Shown here: positions 59,627 to 64,000 of the stretch, piece by piece
Position numbering within the stretch: the stretch's first letter is position 1
Layout: the number at the start of each line of letters is the position of its first letter
Source of the DNA: JAAYZQ01 sp034428935
GTDB lineage: Bacteria; Chloroflexota; Anaerolineae; JAAYZQ01
Reading direction: 5' to 3'
NCBI GenBank assembly: GCA_034428935.1
Contig: DAOUHB010000155.1
Span: 45,542 to 109,541, forward strand
DNA length: 64,000 nucleotides
The notes under the pieces: generated by a model
Databases searched by the model: none
What the model was told of the DNA's origin: nothing
The model's input: only the letters and a program-made list of their open reading frames with translations
Program-made: the position numbers and the translations under genes

Positions 59627-61174
59627 TCAAGGGACCGGAGCCTGGCCGCAGCGAAAGCGCTCCTCGTTGACCTCGTGGTAAAGGCGGCGCAGGCAGTGGT
59701 AGAGCTTGTGATAGGCCCGGTACAGGATCTCGTAGCACTCGGCAGCGTCGGTGCGTGGCTCAAACTCGCGGGTCACAGAGACGACGCTCCGCAGCGATTG
59801 AAAGTCGGGATACAGGCCCAGGCCGACGGCGGCCGTGAGGGCGATGCCCACGGCACCCGCCTCCTGGGGGTTGGCGACGGCTTGCACCCGACGCCCCGTG
59901 ACGTCGGCAATGATCTGCAGCCAGGGAGCGCCACGCGCTCCGCCGCCGACGACGCGGAGTACGGGCAGCGGAAAGCCAAAGTTCTTGTCCACGATCTCCA
60001 TGATCCAGCGCAGGTTAAAGGCGACGCCCTCGTACACGGCGCGCAGCATGTGCTCGCGGGTGTGATCGCTGCTCAGGTTAAAGAAGGTGCCCCGCACCCA
60101 CGTGTCGGCTATGGGCGCCCGCTCGCCAAACATCCAGGGCGTGCACAGCAAAAAGTCAGAGCCAGCGGGGATGGTCTGCACCTTCTCGTCCATGAGGGCA
60201 TAGACGTTGGGGATGGCGGGATCGGCCTGCTCGGCCTGGTAGAACTCGTCGGCGATCCACTTCAGGCAGGCTCCGGCCGTCTCCATCTCGGCAAAGAGCA
60301 AGGCCTTTTCCGGGTCAACCGATTGCATGGAGACGACGCCGTGGCGGCCGGTGGGGCTCTTGCTGGTGACGACGCCGACCCAACCGGAGGTGCCGAGATA
60401 GATGTGCCCCTCACCCTCGCCAACCGCTCCCGAGCCGGCGGCGGCACCCTGGGCGTCGCCTCCGCCGCCAAAGACGGGCGTGCCCGCCAGCAGGCCACAC
60501 TCACGCGCCGCCTCGGGCGTCAGGCCCCCGACCTGGTCGGTGGAGCGGACCAGCGGCGGGAACTTGCCCATGTCCAGGCCGATGTAGCTGATGACGCCCC
60601 GCAGCCAGTCCTTCTTCTTCTGGTCAAAGCCAACTGCCGAGGCGCAGGACCATTCCATAACGCGCTCGCCGGTGGCCCGGTAGACGAGGTAGCCGTTGAC
60701 GTCCAGGAAGCAGGACATCTTGTCATAAACATCCGGCTCGTTTTCCTTGAGCCACAACAGCTTGGGCATGCCGTCCTTGCCCGACAACGGGGTGCCGGCG
60801 ATGGCGGCAAAGACCGCCGCGCCCAGGAACTTTTTCATGATGCGCCGCGCCTGGCGGGTGGCCCGGGCATCGAGCCAGATGATGGCCGGGCGGAGCGGCC
60901 TTCCATCGGGGCCCATGGGGACAATGCCCAGGAGCTGTGTGGTGTGCGCCACGGCAAGGACGTCAGCGGGCGAAATGCCGGCCTGCTCCATGACCTGGCG
61001 CGTAGTGGACACGACGGCAGCCCACCAGTCTTCGGGGTTTTGCTCGGCCCAGTCGGCGCGAGGGTAGTGGACGGGGTAGGGCGCAAAAGCGGTGGCACAC
61101 GCGCGCCCGGTGGCGTCGACGAGCACCGCCTTGTTGCCGCCGGTGCCCGCGTCATGAGCGAGCAGATAACCCAT
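59627..61174 (-). CDS. FGGY-family carbohydrate kinase
   Basis: 515 aa from ATG 61174 (AAAGGCGGT upstream). Two actin-like ATPase domains: AHDAGTGGNKAVLVDATG (phosphate 1), YPRADWAEQNPEDWW, IIWLDARA, and in the second half YLGTSGWVGVV and VVGGGARGAPWLQIIADVTG (adenosine loop). The family phosphorylates sugars and polyols. The first gene of the operon; the product may feed the RuBisCO-like enzyme 34 bp downstream. Substrate not predictable from motifs. Confidence 0.93.
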   Translation of the reverse strand: MGYLLAHDAGTGGNKAVLVDATGRACATAFAPYPVHYPRADWAEQNPEDWWAAVVSTTRQVMEQAGISPADVLAVAHTTQLLGIVPMGPDGRPLRPAIIWLDARATRQARRIMKKFLGAAVFAAIAGTPLSGKDGMPKLLWLKENEPDVYDKMSCFLDVNGYLVYRATGERVMEWSCASAVGFDQKKKDWLRGVISYIGLDMGKFPPLVRSTDQVGGLTPEAARECGLLAGTPVFGGGGDAQGAAAGSGAVGEGEGHIYLGTSGWVGVVTSKSPTGRHGVVSMQSVDPEKALLFAEMETAGACLKWIADEFYQAEQADPAIPNVYALMDEKVQTIPAGSDFLLCTPWMFGERAPIADTWVRGTFFNLSSDHTREHMLRAVYEGVAFNLRWIMEIVDKNFGFPLPVLRVVGGGARGAPWLQIIADVTGRRVQAVANPQEAGAVGIALTAAVGLGLYPDFQSLRSVVSVTREFEPRTDAAECYEILYRAYHKLYHCLRRLYHEVNEERFRCGQAPVP

Positions 61175-61253
61175 GGCGCACCGCCTTTCTCGATACTTGA
61201 CCGCCCGCGAACTTGCCAAAATCGAGCAACACGGGCACAATATCGACGTTGGC

Positions 61254-61283
61254 ATTATACCATGGATTGTTGCACAGTGCAAC
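61254..61283 (-). promoter_or_regulatory. Promoter of the kinase/RuBisCO-like/aminotransferase operon
   Basis: Minus strand: TTGCAC, 17-nt spacer, TATAAT (perfect -10, 61254-61259). The -35 lies inside the palindrome at 61269-61283. Confidence 0.75.
61269..61283. promoter_or_regulatory. Palindromic operator candidate
   Basis: GTTGCACAGTGCAAC, a perfect 7-bp inverted repeat around one base. It covers the -35 of the catabolic operon and lies ~48 bp before the divergent GntR gene, so the regulator could repress both. Confidence 0.65.
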
Positions 61284-61330
61284 TGTGAGAGCCGACGGTT
61301 GCGGCACGATCGAAGGGGCGCGTTAACCTT

Positions 61331-62161
61331 ATGCCCGGTCACGACTATTCGCTGGACCTGGATCGAAGCAGGGACCAGACCATGCGCGAGCAGGCGCGGC
61401 AGGCCATCATCGAGGCCATCCGCAGCAGCCGGCCGGGCTTTTGCATCGGCGACCGGCTGAGCACGCTCCAGCTTGCGCGCCAGAACGCGGTCCATCGCAA
61501 CACTCTGATGCACGTGATGGACGACCTGGTGCGCCTGGGGTTTTTGCGTCGCCTGCCCAACAAGGGCTTTGAGGTGGTCCATCCCGCGCCGCAGAGGCCG
61601 CCGCTGCTCACGCAGCAGATCCTGTCGGTGACAGACGTCGCCGAGCGCGCCCACCTGGAGTCGCGCTCGCGGGTGATCGCGGCAGAGACGGGAATCCGCA
61701 GGGCCCGGGAGCTGACGGGGCCGCTGGCCCGGGTGCGCAAGGACCTGGGGCTTGCCGCCGGGGAAGCGGTAGCCGTCCTGGCGCGCTGCCGGTCCATGAA
61801 GGAAAAGGGCTCCGCGGCGTGGGTGACGGTGGCCATCGAGCAGTCCTTTATCCCGGTGAGCCGCGTGCCCGGCTTTCTGGAGGCGGCCATGACACAGATC
61901 GCGCGCGAGAAGGACTTTTCCGTGTACCGCCAACTGCGCCGGACGTTTCCCGACGAGGAGTTCTTCAAGGCGCATTACGAGATCTCGCTGACCCCACTGC
62001 CCGAGACGCTTGCCGGCTGCTGGCCCTCCTCTCCGGAGAAGCGGATGTGCGTCGTAACGGTGACGTACTGCTCCCAGGGCCCCATCGAGCTAACCCGGAC
62101 GTGGTTCGACACCAGCCGGGCGGTGCTCCTCGCCGGTTCTCTGGACGTCAAGCTGACGTGA
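61331..62161 (+). CDS. GntR-family (HutC/UTRA-like) regulator
   Basis: 276 aa. Winged helix at about 18-88 (REQARQAIIEAIRSS, LSTLQLARQNAVHRNTLMHV, RLPNKGFEVV), then a UTRA-like ligand domain (about 110-270; VTVAIEQSFIPVSRVPGF, LTRTWFDTSRAVL). Divergent from the kinase operon, so likely its regulator, with a sugar or sugar phosphate as effector. The ATG at 61331 is preferred over M18. Confidence 0.9.
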   Translation: MPGHDYSLDLDRSRDQTMREQARQAIIEAIRSSRPGFCIGDRLSTLQLARQNAVHRNTLMHVMDDLVRLGFLRRLPNKGFEVVHPAPQRPPLLTQQILSVTDVAERAHLESRSRVIAAETGIRRARELTGPLARVRKDLGLAAGEAVAVLARCRSMKEKGSAAWVTVAIEQSFIPVSRVPGFLEAAMTQIAREKDFSVYRQLRRTFPDEEFFKAHYEISLTPLPETLAGCWPSSPEKRMCVVTVTYCSQGPIELTRTWFDTSRAVLLAGSLDVKLT

Positions 62162-62162
62162 C

Positions 62163-62186
62163 GCCGGGCTGCCCTGGGCAGCCGGC
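62163..62186. terminator. Hairpin between convergent genes
   Basis: GCTGCCC (62168-62174) pairs with GGGCAGC (62176-62182) and the flanking GCCG with CGGC with a bulge. It lies between the GntR stop and the minus-strand phosphatase-family stop. Confidence 0.45.
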
Positions 62187-62228
62187 ACGTACCCCCATCT
62201 TCCGGCGCTCACGATTGGGCCAGGACGT

Positions 62229-64000
62229 CTACCACTCGATGACGGTCGTCATGGCCGGATGGTCGGACTGGGGGCCCGGCAAGTACTCGGAATCAGCCAC
62301 CTCGGTCCCGGGCGAGAGGAAGATGTGGTCGATTCTCCGGGCCGGGTCGATCCCCTGGCCCTCGTTTCCCCCGGGCCACTTTTGCAGCCACGAATCGTCC
62401 AGCATGGCGGTTGTCATGCGGTACTGGTCGGTATCCGGCCGGAAGTTAAAGTCCCCCATGAGGATGACGTTCTCCTTGCCCTGCACTTCCTGAAGCACCG
62501 CTTCCTGCTGGACGATGGGTCCGCCGTTCCCCAGGTGCGTCACGAACACGTCGAACGACCGGCCCCCCACCGTGATCCGCGCCTCGATGGTCGCCGTCTG
62601 CTCGCCCTCGCTATACATGTAGAACGTCCTCGGGTTCTCGATGGGGAACTTGCTGAGCAGGGCAATGCCAAAGGTACCCGGCACCGTCTTGGGGCCATAG
62701 TAGGAGTGCATGTTCAGCCTGTCGGCCAGATACTTGACCACGTCGGCATTGCCCCCGGCGATGCGGGCGGTGTCCGATTCCTGCAACCCGACAATGTCCG
62801 CATCCACTTCCCGGATCAGCGCCAACTGCCCGTCATGGTCCCGGAGTCCGTCCCGGTTGTATCCCTGCTGGATGTTATAGGTCAGAATCCGCAGGGACGT
62901 CTGCGAGGGGGCGGGGGCCTCCGGCCTGGCCGCCACGAGGGCCGCGCCGAGGATGGTCGCCACGGCGACCAGCACCATCAGCGCGGCAAAGGCCTTACCG
63001 TGCTCGAATTCGCCCCCGGTCCCGCCCAGGTCAAAGGCACCGCGGCGCACCAGGAGCACGGGCAGCGCCATGACGGCTGCCGCCACCAGGAAGACGAGCC
63101 AGAATTTGTCCCTGAAAAAGGGGCCGACGACGGGGATATAGTCATATACCGTCGTAAAGACCTGGGCAAAAATCATGAACAACAGGTAGAGGGAAGCCAG
63201 GCTGAACCCAGCCCCCAGCGCGCGGAGGGATGGTCTGCCGGCGACGATCTCCCGGACAAAGAGCATCCAGTCGAAGACGACGACGGGAAAGAGGAGCAGC
63301 GTGAGAAAGAGGGGGATGTGGTGTATTATGCTCACGGAGGGTTCTGGAAGCGGATAGGCGCCGGCATCGGCCGGAAAGCTGACCTGGTGGGCGAGGATGG
63401 TCAGGACCAGGGACAGGCCAAAGATCAGGTTCCAGCCAAGGACCAAGCCCGGAGTCAGCGCCGAGAGCAGGCCGGGCCTGGCAGCCAGTACAACGGCGAA
63501 CAGGCCGAGAACCAGCGCGGCCATCGACACGATGGGCAGGGCGCTCACCCCGGTCCACCGGGCCATGACGTGGGGGCTGGCGAAGGCAAAATAGCACAGG
63601 ATCAAGGCGCTGACCAGCCCCAGGCAGAGGCCCACGGTCTTCCAGGCGGGCAGGCGCTCGTGCCTGGCCGCATCGGCGGTCCGGGGCGGCGCCGGGTCCG
63701 GCCTCGTCAGCCTTAGCAGCAATGCGCCGGCGGCCAGGGCCAGGATCCAGCCCACCCCCTGCGACCAGCCGATCGTGGACACGTCGCTCCCCGAGCCGAG
63801 GGTCCGGAACAGGATGGACAGTGACAGCGCCACGGCCAGGCTTGCCCCCAGTAGCAAGCTGCTCGACGCGCCCTCCCGGTCCTTTCGGTTCCAGAGGAGG
63901 GAGGGCAAGAGGATCAGAAAGCAGGCGACCCCCAGCCCGGCGACGAGCATCCTACCCCGCGTATCGAGCAGCGTTTCGGCCACCCGGCACAGGAGCATCA
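62229..64000 (-). CDS. Membrane-anchored endonuclease/exonuclease/phosphatase-family protein (partial)
   Basis: At least 589 aa, running off the right edge; the ATG at 63998 may be internal. About ten membrane helices (1-350), then an EEP domain (about 370-585): LRILTYNIQQGYN, DIVGLQES (catalytic Glu), FVTHLGNGG, ILMGDFNFRPD and RRIDHIFLS ... SDHPAMTTVI (Asp-His pair). All catalytic residues are present. The domain probably faces outward and may act on phosphodiester or phosphoinositide-like substrates; unknown. Confidence 0.88.
   Translation of the reverse strand, partial: MLLCRVAETLLDTRGRMLVAGLGVACFLILLPSLLWNRKDREGASSSLLLGASLAVALSLSILFRTLGSGSDVSTIGWSQGVGWILALAAGALLLRLTRPDPAPPRTADAARHERLPAWKTVGLCLGLVSALILCYFAFASPHVMARWTGVSALPIVSMAALVLGLFAVVLAARPGLLSALTPGLVLGWNLIFGLSLVLTILAHQVSFPADAGAYPLPEPSVSIIHHIPLFLTLLLFPVVVFDWMLFVREIVAGRPSLRALGAGFSLASLYLLFMIFAQVFTTVYDYIPVVGPFFRDKFWLVFLVAAAVMALPVLLVRRGAFDLGGTGGEFEHGKAFAALMVLVAVATILGAALVAARPEAPAPSQTSLRILTYNIQQGYNRDGLRDHDGQLALIREVDADIVGLQESDTARIAGGNADVVKYLADRLNMHSYYGPKTVPGTFGIALLSKFPIENPRTFYMYSEGEQTATIEARITVGGRSFDVFVTHLGNGGPIVQQEAVLQEVQGKENVILMGDFNFRPDTDQYRMTTAMLDDSWLQKWPGGNEGQGIDPARRIDHIFLSPGTEVADSEYLPGPQSDHPAMTTVIEW

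Overview
The window is 64 kb of GC-rich bacterial chromosome, most likely from a Chloroflexota (Anaerolineae-like) lineage. Pointers are paired ECF sigma factor / DUF5667-type genes, a Tad-type locus with two TadE-like proteins, LysM-M23 and GT39-type envelope proteins, and three secreted proteins that end in the same short motif (Y/W-L-P-L-I/L plus a few residues). This is inference; there is no rRNA or marker phylogeny here. I see no insertion sequence, phage gene or CRISPR array.

Layout. 0-2.3 kb (+): rtcB and sfsA. 2.3-4.6 kb (-): a degenerate receiver protein, surE and a REC-GAF regulator. 4.9-18.6 kb (-): a nearly unbroken one-direction array. In transcription order it holds a small secreted peptide, a second degenerate receiver, an 1111-aa secreted protein, cytochrome b, a Rieske protein, a 6-heme, a 12-heme, a membrane/zinc-ribbon protein, a 33-heme cytochrome, an ECF sigma factor and a DUF5667 protein. 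A good promoter lies at about 18.74 kb. 19-24 kb (-): an FG-GAP surface protein, a GAF-type histidine kinase and a NarL-type regulator, apparently one operon. 24-27.3 kb (-): a GntR regulator, slipin, CPBP protease and DUF4870 operon. 27.5-29 kb (-): a zinc-ribbon/TPR membrane protein.

29.2-40.8 kb (+): a second sigma/DUF5667 pair with a Lys/Glu repeat tail, then a Tad-like locus (tadE, tadE, tadG-like, cpaB, cpaE, tadB, tadC), a TPR membrane protein and a Thr/Pro-rich surface protein. No Tad ATPase, pilin or prepilin peptidase is present. 41-43.6 kb (-): an SPFH protein with a C-terminal HTH, a coiled-coil partner and a VIT1/CCC1 transporter. 43.8-55.6 kb (+): a membrane protein, an SGNH hydrolase, a secreted protein, adenosine-specific kinase, a metalloenzyme, an HD phosphohydrolase, DUF192, LysM-M23 peptidase, GT39-like transferase, a small protein and an M50-TPR protease. 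55.66-55.84 kb: two CAU-anticodon tRNAs, the first an initiator.

56-61.2 kb (-): a cupredoxin lipoprotein, then a catabolic-looking operon of an FGGY kinase, a RuBisCO-like protein and a class III aminotransferase. A GntR/UTRA regulator diverges from it at 61.3 kb (+), and a perfect 15-nt palindrome overlaps the operon's -35 box. The window ends in a membrane-anchored endonuclease/exonuclease/phosphatase protein (-) cut by the edge.

The two most interesting systems are: (i) the bc-type complex plus multiheme array, whose 33-heme protein carries a DUF5667-like N-terminus resembling that of the neighbouring sigma-partner protein; and (ii) the RuBisCO-like/FGGY kinase/aminotransferase cluster with its palindromic operator.
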